Source of the DNA: Pararobbsia alpina
GTDB lineage: Bacteria; Pseudomonadota; Gammaproteobacteria; Burkholderiales; Burkholderiaceae
Assembly (NCBI RefSeq): GCF_902859895.1
Contig: NZ_CADIKM010000027.1
Location: 1-64,000, forward strand
Length of the DNA stretch: 64,000 nt
Reading direction: 5' to 3'
Part shown: positions 16,698 to 24,515 of the stretch, one piece after another
Position numbering within the stretch: the stretch's first letter is position 1
Layout: the number at the start of each line of letters is the position of its first letter
Position numbers and translations under genes: made by a program
Notes under the pieces: generated by a model
The model's database searches: none
What the model was told of the DNA's origin: nothing
The model's input: only the letters and a program-made list of their open reading frames with translations

Positions 16698-17501
16698 ATG
16701 ATGTGGATCTATCGCGTCGATGAGCCGCGTCTCGGAGTCATTCGCATTCGCGAATGGCGACGCCGCGCGCGCTATACAGTCGGCCTTCTTGTTCTGCTGC
16801 TGGGCGGCTCCGCCACCGGGCTGGTCCTGCTTGATCAGTCCGATACCTCTTTCTCCAACAAGGTGTTCACGGCGCTTTGGGACGGGGTCAATCTCGTCAC
16901 GACACTCGGTGACTTTGCCGAATTCAATCAGCGTCAGAAGATGTTCATGCTGCTGGCAATGTTCACCACGCTGCTGATCGGCGGATTCGCGGTTTCGAGG
17001 CTTACGGGCATGCTTTCGGGCGACGATGTGATGGCTTATCGGGAGAACAGGATCATGGAACTCAAGCTCGAACATCTCGCCAATCATGTCGTAGTGGTTG
17101 GATTTCATACGCTCGGTGAACTCGTTGCAAACCGCTTGAGCGACGCGGGGCAGACGGTGCTCGTCCTCGTCGGCGATCAGGCTCAGGCGGAGCGCGCGGC
17201 GGATCGCGGCCATATGGTCGTGCTCGGTTCGCCGGGCGTGTTCGACGACGTGCTCAGGCGTGCGCGGCTTGACAGCGCCAAGGCGCTGGTCGTGACGACG
17301 CCCGACAGTAATAACAATCTGGCCATCACCTTGCTGGCGCGTACGCTGAATGCCTCGCTCGCGATTGTCGTGCCCGGCGAAAACCCGTTGAGAAAGCGGC
17401 TGTTCGAGAGCGCGGGGGCATCCGACGTTGTCATTGCCGATGAGATCGTTGCGGATGCGCTGATCGGCAAGCTCACAACCCAGATGGAGCCAACGCCATG
17501 A
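16698..17501 (+). CDS. TrkA-N (RCK) channel-like protein
   Basis: 267 residues. Two membrane helices (TVGLLVLLLGGSATGLVLLD and MFMLLAMFTTLLIGGFAVS) flank a pore-like segment VNLVTTLGDFAEF, then a Rossmann NAD-binding RCK domain (HVVVVGFHTLGELVANRLSD from about residue 124, with VLVLVGDQAQAERA and ALVVTTPDSNNNLAITLLAR). The pore segment is a weak match to the TVGYGD potassium filter: it has TTLGD, with no Tyr-Gly, so selectivity is uncertain. The start is one of two adjacent ATGs after CGAGG. Its stop overlaps the SulP gene start, so the two proteins are probably co-produced. Confidence 0.8.
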   Translation: MMWIYRVDEPRLGVIRIREWRRRARYTVGLLVLLLGGSATGLVLLDQSDTSFSNKVFTALWDGVNLVTTLGDFAEFNQRQKMFMLLAMFTTLLIGGFAVSRLTGMLSGDDVMAYRENRIMELKLEHLANHVVVVGFHTLGELVANRLSDAGQTVLVLVGDQAQAERAADRGHMVVLGSPGVFDDVLRRARLDSAKALVVTTPDSNNNLAITLLARTLNASLAIVVPGENPLRKRLFESAGASDVVIADEIVADALIGKLTTQMEPTP

Positions 17502-19231
17502 AACCCCCGGTTTCGACGCATTCTCATCTGCATCGCATGCCCTTCCTGCAGGGGCTTCTGCCCGTCAATCCCGCGCAACTGCCGCACGACATCATCGCCG
17601 GGATCACGCTGGCGGCCCTTGGCATCCCCGAGGTAATGGGGTACACGAAGATTTCCGGCACGCCCACCGTCACCGGCCTCTATACGATCTTGCTGCCGCT
17701 GATCGCGTTTGCGGTCTTTGGTGCGTCGCGTCAACTGGTGGTCGCAGCAGACTCCGCGACGGCTGCCATCCTCGCTGGCACGCTGACGGCCGTCGCCGCA
17801 TTGGGCAGCAAGGAGTATGTCGGCCTCACGAGTACAGTGGCGCTGACAGTCGCCGTGATGCTCGTGATTGCACGGATCTTTCGCCTCGGCTTTCTCGCCG
17901 ACTTTCTCTCTCGCAGCGCATTGATCGGCTTTCTGACAGGCGTGGGCGTGCAGGTCGCGGCGGGCGAACTCGCCGGGCTTGTCGGTCTCGCGAAGCAGGG
18001 GCATGGGCCAATCACGCAACTGGTATCGGTGCTGCAACGCGTCACCGATGCGAACACGTCGACGACCGCGCTTTCGATTGCCGTGCTCGTGGTGATCGTC
18101 GGTTGCAAGCGACTGGTGCCGCGTGCGCCGGGCGCGCTGATTGCGGTGGTCGGCTCCATTGTGGCGAGCGCAGTTTTCAACTTCGCTGCGCATGGCATTG
18201 CGGTAACAGGTGAAGTGCCCGGCGGGCTTCCGTCGCTGTATCTCCCCCCGTTGCATATGAACGAGATCAACCAGGTGCTGGCAACGGCCGCCTCGTGCTT
18301 CATCGTCATCATCGCGCAGAGCGCAGCGACAGCGCGCGCGTACGCCAACCGCTATAACGAGAAGGGCGACGACAATGCCGACATCATCGGCCTCGCGGCC
18401 GCGAATGCAGCGGCCGCGTTGACGGGCACCTTCGTCGTAAACGGCAGTCCGACCAAGACCGAGATGGTCGATGATGCGGGTGGCCGTACCCAGGTTGCCC
18501 ATCTGACCACGGCCGTCATCGTGCTGCTGGTGCTGCTGTTCCTCACAAGGCCGCTCAGTCTTCTGCCTGCCCCCGTCCTGTCGGCCATCGTATTCATGAT
18601 CGGCGTGAAGCTGATCGATGTGAAGGGCATGAAGGAACTCTATCGCATACAGAAGGACGAATTCGTCGTCGCGTTGCTCGCGGCGTGCGTAGTCGTGTTT
18701 GTCGACGTGATGCACGGCATTCTCGCTGCCGTCGTGCTGTCGCTGATTGCGCATGCGCGGCACAGTTACCACCTGCGCACGCGCGTGTTGACGCGCAGCC
18801 CCGCCGGCCGTTGGGTCGCGCAGCCTGTCGCGCCGAATGTGCTCGCGGCGCCTGGTATCGTCGTCTACCGGTTCGAAGCGGACTTGTTCTATGCGAACGC
18901 TGGCCGCTTTACGGACGAAATACTCAAACTCGTCAACGAGGCAAGTTCGCCGTTGCGCTGGGTGGTGATCGACGCATCCGAGATCAACAATATCGACTAC
19001 ACGGCGGGCAAGACATTGATCCAGTTGGGTGGCGAGCTCGACAAGCGTGGCGTGGGCGTAGCAGCGGTCGCGCTTCCGACGGGTGTGTGGCATGAGATCG
19101 AACGGTACAAGGTACTTCGTGTGAGCGGCGTCCATCGTGAGATCTTTGCGACCGTGGATGCCGCGATTGACGTACTGCGCGATCTTTCGCCGTCAGCATC
19201 CGCGCCTTCACCTGATGCAAAACCGGAATGA
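17498..19231 (+). CDS. SulP-family anion transporter with STAS domain
   Basis: A 577-residue SLC26/SulP protein. The N-terminal signature (LPHDIIAGITLAALGIPEVM, GYTKISGTPTVTGLYTILLP) is followed by about 12-14 helices and a cytoplasmic STAS domain at about residues 450-560 (WVVIDASEINNIDYTAGKTL). Members carry sulfate, bicarbonate or other anions. It overlaps the RCK-protein gene by four bases, which suggests coupled anion and cation handling. Its reading frame is clear throughout; a long antisense frame here is only a shadow. Confidence 0.92.
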   Translation: MKPPVSTHSHLHRMPFLQGLLPVNPAQLPHDIIAGITLAALGIPEVMGYTKISGTPTVTGLYTILLPLIAFAVFGASRQLVVAADSATAAILAGTLTAVAALGSKEYVGLTSTVALTVAVMLVIARIFRLGFLADFLSRSALIGFLTGVGVQVAAGELAGLVGLAKQGHGPITQLVSVLQRVTDANTSTTALSIAVLVVIVGCKRLVPRAPGALIAVVGSIVASAVFNFAAHGIAVTGEVPGGLPSLYLPPLHMNEINQVLATAASCFIVIIAQSAATARAYANRYNEKGDDNADIIGLAAANAAAALTGTFVVNGSPTKTEMVDDAGGRTQVAHLTTAVIVLLVLLFLTRPLSLLPAPVLSAIVFMIGVKLIDVKGMKELYRIQKDEFVVALLAACVVVFVDVMHGILAAVVLSLIAHARHSYHLRTRVLTRSPAGRWVAQPVAPNVLAAPGIVVYRFEADLFYANAGRFTDEILKLVNEASSPLRWVVIDASEINNIDYTAGKTLIQLGGELDKRGVGVAAVALPTGVWHEIERYKVLRVSGVHREIFATVDAAIDVLRDLSPSASAPSPDAKPE

Positions 19232-19287
19232 AGCACACGGACTGAAGCAAAGCCCCTGGGACTTCGAATCCAGAAAGGGAGTGACAC

Positions 19288-20742
19288 GTGTCTGAACCCG
19301 CTGCCACAAGGCGCAACGAACCTGCTGCGCAACGCTCTGATCCGAAAACACCGGTGGCGCAAGGAGACCCGTCCACGCTGTTTGCGGGGCGTGGCTCGTC
19401 GGCGGCGCGCAGCGAGCAGGGCAGGGCGGCGCGCGCAAAGGCACCGCGCGCGAAGCTGGCGGACTGCAAGATCGGGGATCGGGATCCCATCGCGCTGCTC
19501 GACGCGTCCAACGTGGGCAGGGTGACGGAACTGATACCCATTCGCTACGGGCGCATGGTCGCGAGTCCGTTCGCGTTCTATCGCGGTGCCGCGCCACTGA
19601 TGGCATACGACCTGTCGAAACTGCCGCATTCGGACGTGATCGTGCAACTGGGCGGAGACGCACATCTGGCAAATTTCGGACTGTTCGCGAGCCCGGAGCG
19701 GCGCGTTCTTTTCGGACCCAACGACTTCGACGAAACGCTGCCCGGCCCATTTGACTGGGATGTGCGCAGGCTGGCTGCATCGTTCGTGATTGCGGCGCGC
19801 GAACGTGGATTTGCGACGCGTGACCAGCGCAGCGTGGTGCGCCGGCTGTGTGAGACGTTCCGCCAACGGGTCGCTGACTTCAGCCGGATGGACACACTCG
19901 ACGTCTGGTACTACCAGTTCAAGGCGGCGGGCATGCTGGCCATTGCCGATTCGATGGAGGAAAGAAGGAAAGAACGGGCCGTGATCGAGAAGGCGAGACA
20001 GCAGTCGTCGCGTTCCCTGATGACTCACAAAACCGAACTGGTCAACGGCAAGCTGCGCATCAAGGACGTGCCGCCGCTTGTGTATCACGTGCCGTTGGAG
20101 AGCCCCCACGATCGCAAACAGTACGACGCGCTGGTTCGTCGCTTCTTCGCCGACTACCGATTGACGCTTCCTGATGACCGGCGCGCACTGTTCGATCGTT
20201 ATGAGCTGGTGGATGTTGCGATTCGCGTCGTGGGCATCGGGTCGGTGGGGACACGCTGCTACGAGGCGCTTTTCATGTCCGATGGACAGTGCCCACTGTT
20301 CTTGCAACTCAAGGAGGCCCGGGCTTCCGTACTGGAGGGTTATCTGCCGCCCAGCCGTTTTCCCAATCATGGCCAGCGCGTGGTGAACGGGCAGCGTCTG
20401 CTGCAATCGGCCAGCGACATCTTTCTGGGATGGTCAAGGATGCACCATACAGGCAATGATTTCTATGTTCGACAGTTGCGCGACATGAAGGGTGCATTCG
20501 ACTTCACCACTTTCGACGTTGAAGATCTCGGCGAATATGCGGTTTCCTGCGCTCACGCGCTGGCCCATTCGATGGCGAAAGCGGGTGATCCGGCGCTGAT
20601 CAGCGGATATGTTGGTAAATCAAGTGCGTTCGACGAGCCCATCGAACAATTCGCACTGGCTTATGCGGAACAAAATGAGGCGGACTGGACGGTTTTGAAA
20701 GCGGCAGCCAAAGCGGGACGCATCCAGGCCATTCGTCAATGA
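19288..20742 (+). CDS. DUF2252 family protein
   Basis: A 484-residue soluble protein matching DUF2252 over its length: RYGRMVASPFAFYRGAAPLM, VQLGGDAHLANFGLF, FGPNDFDETLPGPFDWDVRR and HTGNDFYVRQLRDMKG. The fold is related to aminoglycoside phosphotransferase/kinase-like enzymes, but no reaction is established. The GTG start has AGGGAG seven bases upstream. It follows the SulP gene by 56 bases and is probably in the same transcript. Confidence 0.9.
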   Translation: MSEPAATRRNEPAAQRSDPKTPVAQGDPSTLFAGRGSSAARSEQGRAARAKAPRAKLADCKIGDRDPIALLDASNVGRVTELIPIRYGRMVASPFAFYRGAAPLMAYDLSKLPHSDVIVQLGGDAHLANFGLFASPERRVLFGPNDFDETLPGPFDWDVRRLAASFVIAARERGFATRDQRSVVRRLCETFRQRVADFSRMDTLDVWYYQFKAAGMLAIADSMEERRKERAVIEKARQQSSRSLMTHKTELVNGKLRIKDVPPLVYHVPLESPHDRKQYDALVRRFFADYRLTLPDDRRALFDRYELVDVAIRVVGIGSVGTRCYEALFMSDGQCPLFLQLKEARASVLEGYLPPSRFPNHGQRVVNGQRLLQSASDIFLGWSRMHHTGNDFYVRQLRDMKGAFDFTTFDVEDLGEYAVSCAHALAHSMAKAGDPALISGYVGKSSAFDEPIEQFALAYAEQNEADWTVLKAAAKAGRIQAIRQ

Positions 20743-21273
20743 GTTTGGAGAAAGCCCTCTCCACGTAGCATCGGTCTAGTGGGTCTTGTGAGACATTCAG
20801 ACGACTTATATTTGGGCGAGTCTATGGAGTAATTTTCATGTTGTGCGTTTTGAGGTTCGGGTGCGAAAACCACAGTTTTCGATACTGGGTAACTCATGGA
20901 CGCTTACATTCGAGGCGCGCGCCCGACCGCAGCGTTGTCGACGACGCGAGCGTCTTCGCGGGCCCGATTTTTGCCAGTCACCTCTTTATGGCGTCACGGA
21001 AGCAATGTGTTGCGACTTCATCGGCGACGTTGTCGGAGCGCAGCTAATGCCGATGATTTGTCTCCCGGTGGCAGCACGGAACGGCCGTTCCACTCTAATA
21101 GCTCCCCTTGGAGCTACAACGGCCTGAGCGGCCGCAACTGCCGACGCATGGGACTGGCCGGCCAACCAGTCTCAGACCTTCGACGTGTCGACCGAAATGG
21201 ACGACAATGTTCCCAAGAAATGATTGCGAGTCGTGCTTCGTCGTTGGAGACGTCGCTGACTCTGAAAGGCAAC
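20743..21273. other. intergenic stretch of 531 bases with possible repeat remnant
   Basis: Three overlapping frames are open, but none has a good ribosome site or protein-like composition. The part from 21070 to 21200 contains ACGGCCGTTC, a small inverted repeat (AGCTCCCCTTGGAGCT) and CGGCCGCAACTGCCG, and resembles the gene-free stretch near 2850. It may be a degraded interspersed repeat. Confidence 0.35.
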
Positions 21274-21705
21274 ATGAAACGACTATTTCTCGCTGCGCTC
21301 GCAGCGACCTCATTCGCGACTTACGTTCATGCGCAAAGCAACGCGTCCGGCCCGCTCGTCACGCCCTCAGGCAAACTGCAATTCGTGCGCGGCGACCACG
21401 ATTTCGAGGCGATGCTCGATAAGGAAATCTTCGATCGCTTCGACGCGAACACGCTCACGCATTTCGATGACGTCGGCAACGCAAATGACACCGTCACGCG
21501 TACACTCGTACAGACCGATTCCGGCCCGGTGCTGTACGACTTTCGTTTCCATCCGCCACTTGTGCTTCGCTCGGGCAAGCGCATGACGGTCAAGCGCGTG
21601 TTTTGGCAAGGCGATGAAGTCGTGATGCAAGGCTCACAAGGCTGGTTCCGATTCAACCGCGGCGTGCTGACGAAGCTGCAGTCTTCGACGACGACGTACC
21701 ACTGA
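21274..21705 (+). CDS. periplasmic protein of unknown function
   Basis: 143 residues starting MKRLFLAALAATSFATYVHA, a clear Sec signal with cleavage after AHA-like VHA. The mature part is polar, with no Cys, and contains a probable beta-rich C-terminal half (GKRMTVKRVFWQGDEVVMQG, SQGWFRFNRGVLTK). I do not recognise the family. Start choice: ATG at 21274 with AAAGG upstream; the frame is open further back, but that part is not protein-like. Confidence 0.7.
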   Translation: MKRLFLAALAATSFATYVHAQSNASGPLVTPSGKLQFVRGDHDFEAMLDKEIFDRFDANTLTHFDDVGNANDTVTRTLVQTDSGPVLYDFRFHPPLVLRSGKRMTVKRVFWQGDEVVMQGSQGWFRFNRGVLTKLQSSTTTYH

Positions 21706-21761
21706 TTGTGGGAGCACCCTGCACTTTGTCGCAGGGTGTGAAAAAGTGCGGAGGTGTCGCC

Positions 21762-22703
21762 ATGACCGAGTCTTCCGATTTCCGCAGCAAAAGGATAGTG
21801 CTTAATCACGGAGGCGGCCGTATGCCCGCGCTCGGATTTGGCACGCTGATTCCCGACGCAGCTGCGACTACCCGTGCTACCAGAGGCGCGCTGGAAGTCG
21901 GCTATCGACACGTCGATTGTGCCGAGCGATATCGGAACGAGCGTGAGGTGGGCGAGGCTCTGCAAATAGGGCTTGCTGCCGGAGGGATCGCGCGCGAAGA
22001 CATCTTCGTGACAACAAAATTGTGGAACTCCAATCATCGGCCCGAGCGTGTAGAACCAGCTTTCAAGGCAAGTCTTGAAAGGCTCGGGCTCGACTATCTT
22101 GATCTCTATCTAATACACACGCCGTTTGCATTTCAACCGGGAGATGAGCAGGACCCGCACGATGAAAACGGTGCTGTCATTTACGACAAAGGCGTAACTT
22201 TGCTAGACACGTGGAGGGCAATGGAAGATCTCGTCGACCATGGAAGATGCCGGGCCATCGGACTGTCTGACATCGGCTTGAATGAATTGCAGCCTCTCTA
22301 TGAATCGGCGCGAATCAAGCCGGCGGTGGTGCAGGTCGAAGCACATCCGTATCTTCCAGAAACGGAACTTCTGGAATTCTGCGAGGAGAGGGAGATAGTG
22401 TTTTTGGCCTTTGCGCCATTGGGTCACGGAATCAGGCCGGGGCCGCTCGAGGATCCAATCATCTCGCAGATTGCCGCGCGAATTGGAAAGACGCCGGCAC
22501 AGGTGCTGCTCGCTTGGGCGATCCAGCGTGGCGGGGCTTTGCTAACCACCCCCCAAACTGCGGCCCGCGCGCGCGAGAATTTCGACATCTCCGCGCTTCC
22601 AGCAGACGCGTTCGAAGAGATCAACCGGATTGAGACGAGGCAGAGGTTCAACGAAGTCGTCAAGACCGGCAGCCCTGGGTTTATTCCGCGAAGTACGCAA
22701 TAG
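21762..22703 (+). CDS. aldo/keto reductase
   Basis: 313 residues forming a TIM-barrel NADPH-dependent reductase. The catalytic tetrad is visible: Asp and Tyr in HVDCAERYRNE, Lys in FVTTKLW and His in YLIHTPF. The cofactor-binding end is GALLTTPQTAARARENF, where the usual IPKS is replaced by LTTP, so NADP binding may differ. The ATG at 21762 follows GCGGAGG. The substrate is unknown. Confidence 0.9.
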   Translation: MTESSDFRSKRIVLNHGGGRMPALGFGTLIPDAAATTRATRGALEVGYRHVDCAERYRNEREVGEALQIGLAAGGIAREDIFVTTKLWNSNHRPERVEPAFKASLERLGLDYLDLYLIHTPFAFQPGDEQDPHDENGAVIYDKGVTLLDTWRAMEDLVDHGRCRAIGLSDIGLNELQPLYESARIKPAVVQVEAHPYLPETELLEFCEEREIVFLAFAPLGHGIRPGPLEDPIISQIAARIGKTPAQVLLAWAIQRGGALLTTPQTAARARENFDISALPADAFEEINRIETRQRFNEVVKTGSPGFIPRSTQ

Positions 22704-22829
22704 AACTTCCCTAAAAGGGAAATCCGCGCTTCCCCAAACGCCCCTATCGCCACGCAACTGATCGACGCAATATTGGTACTGCGTGATGCCGCAGTCTGCG
22801 AGTCAGGTCAGGTGAGGAGGACGTGTTTC

Positions 22830-24032
22830 ATGCGTGACTTTAAACGTTTTTCCGTCATTGCGATGATCGTCGCGAGCCTGATGTCCATTGCTACCGCTTT
22901 CGCGGTCTATCGTTTCCCGAACGGCCCTGCGCCGCTGACGATTGGTGACGGAATACAGGGTCCCAAGGACATGGTGTGGATTCCCGCCGGCGAGTTCACG
23001 ATGGGCAGCAACCATCGCCATGCGATGCCTAATGAGGGGCCGGCGCACAAGGTCCGCCTGAGCGGTTACTGGGTTGATCGGTACGACGTGACCAATGCTG
23101 AGTTCGCGCGCTTTGTCGCGGCGACGGGCTATGTGACGACCGCCGAGCGCAAGCCCACATGGGACGAACTGAAGATTCAGGCGCCTCCAGGCACACCCAA
23201 ACCGGACGAAAGCCTGCTGGTCCCTGGCGCACTTGTGTTCACCGGCACCGATCGGCCCGTTCCGCTCGACGACTACGCCCGCTGGTGGCAATACGTGCCC
23301 GGTGCCAACTGGCGTCACCCATCCGGGCCGGGGAGTGACATCGCAGGAAAGGAGCGGCATCCCGTCGTACAGGTCTCGTACGAGGACGCGCAAGCTTACG
23401 CCAGGTGGGCTCACAAGCGACTCCTTACCGAGGCTGAATGGGAATACGCGGCGCGCGGCGGGCTGGAGCAGGCCGATTTCGCCTGGGGCGCGGAAGTCGC
23501 GCCGGGCGGGAAAAAAATGGCCAACACCTGGGAAGACGCTGCCCGTCCTTTTCCGGTAACGGGCGGCGCAGGAGCAAGCGAGAAAGTGCAGGTCGGCACA
23601 TCCGCTGTAGGTCAATACACCCCCAACGGATACGGACTCTATGACATGGCCGGCAACGTATGGCAGTGGGTGGCGGATTGGTACCGCGCGGACGCGTTCC
23701 ACATCGAGGCAGTGTCTGCGCAAGAACCGGTCAACCCGGCCGGTCCGCGTGACAGCTATGACCCTGAACTAGGCGCGATCGCGAACGCACCTCAACGCGT
23801 GACGCGGGGCGGCTCATTCCTGTGCAGTGAAACGTATTGCATGAGTTATCAAACCAGCGCGCGTCGCGGTACTGATCCGATGAACAGTATGTCTCATCTC
23901 GGGTTTCGCCTGGCCATGGACGAATCGGTATGGCAGGCGCATCGGAATGACGCCAGGTCGACGATCGCGTCCACACAAAGAGGTCGGTCCCGAGGAATCT
24001 TCGCATGTGCTCACCTACGGATATCCGGATAA
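22830..24032 (+). CDS. formylglycine-generating enzyme, sulfatase maturation
   Basis: 400 residues: an N-terminal membrane anchor or signal (FSVIAMIVASLMSIATAFAV) and an FGE-sulfatase (SUMF1) domain from about residue 45 (MVWIPAGEFTMGSN). The copper-binding catalytic cysteines are C332 and C337 in GGSFLCSETYCMSY, which argues for an active oxidase that turns the sulfatase Cys into formylglycine. A GAGGAGG site precedes the ATG by 9 bases. The next genes are a response regulator and a Cys-type sulfatase, its evident client. Confidence 0.92.
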   Translation: MRDFKRFSVIAMIVASLMSIATAFAVYRFPNGPAPLTIGDGIQGPKDMVWIPAGEFTMGSNHRHAMPNEGPAHKVRLSGYWVDRYDVTNAEFARFVAATGYVTTAERKPTWDELKIQAPPGTPKPDESLLVPGALVFTGTDRPVPLDDYARWWQYVPGANWRHPSGPGSDIAGKERHPVVQVSYEDAQAYARWAHKRLLTEAEWEYAARGGLEQADFAWGAEVAPGGKKMANTWEDAARPFPVTGGAGASEKVQVGTSAVGQYTPNGYGLYDMAGNVWQWVADWYRADAFHIEAVSAQEPVNPAGPRDSYDPELGAIANAPQRVTRGGSFLCSETYCMSYQTSARRGTDPMNSMSHLGFRLAMDESVWQAHRNDARSTIASTQRGRSRGIFACAHLRISG

Positions 24033-24068
24033 GTGCCGGGCGCTTCGACACGCTACCAGGAGACGACA

Positions 24069-24455
24069 TTGAAGTCACTCCCATCAGGCGGGATCGTGCT
24101 GGTGGAGGACGATCGGGATGTGCGCGATGCACTCGTCACCCTGCTCGAAAAACTCGGATACGAGGCGCTGGCGTTTGGTTCCGCAGAGTTCGCGCTGCGC
24201 CATGCAGTATTCGACGACGCTAGCTGCATGGTCGTGGATATTCATCTTCCAGGCATGACGGGCACCGAGATGGTGAGGCAGTTACGGGCGAGCAGATGCC
24301 TTTGTCCCGTCGTTTTCATCACTGCGCATGACGACGAGCACTACAGGACCGAAAGCGCGGAGCTGAATGCAGAGCTGCTGCGCAAGCCGTTTGCGGCTTC
24401 GGTCCTGAAAAACGCGTTGCATCGTGCACTAGCCGCGAGAAAGGACGAGCCATAA
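24069..24455 (+). CDS. single-domain response regulator
   Basis: 128 residues comprising one receiver domain: acidic pair in VLVEDDRDVRD, phosphoacceptor Asp in MVVDIHLPGMTGTEM, Thr in VVFITAHDD and Lys in LLRKPF. There is no output domain. I chose the TTG at 24069 because AGGAGACGACA precedes it; a GTG at 24033 directly behind the previous stop is the alternative. It sits between the maturase and the sulfatase genes and may receive phosphate from the kinase encoded at 27773-29854. Confidence 0.85.
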   Translation: MKSLPSGGIVLVEDDRDVRDALVTLLEKLGYEALAFGSAEFALRHAVFDDASCMVVDIHLPGMTGTEMVRQLRASRCLCPVVFITAHDDEHYRTESAELNAELLRKPFAASVLKNALHRALAARKDEP

Positions 24456-24515
24456 CGAGCGTCTGCCGTAGTGGCCCCACGCTGAGTCACCGCAGTCACG
24501 CGAGAGGATAAAGTC

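Noticed and set aside
17183-19135. A 650-codon open frame antisense to the SulP gene
   Set aside because: It is rich in His, Arg and Asp with no membrane or domain pattern, has no ribosome site, and mirrors the codon bias of the SulP gene, so it is a shadow frame.
20838-21127. Three open frames in the gap before the periplasmic protein
   Set aside because: They have no consistent start signals and no protein-like pattern; the region looks like a repeat remnant.
22705-22722. Small hairpin TTCCC-TAAAA-GGGAA after the aldo/keto reductase
   Set aside because: Too short and without a T-run; I do not call it a terminator.
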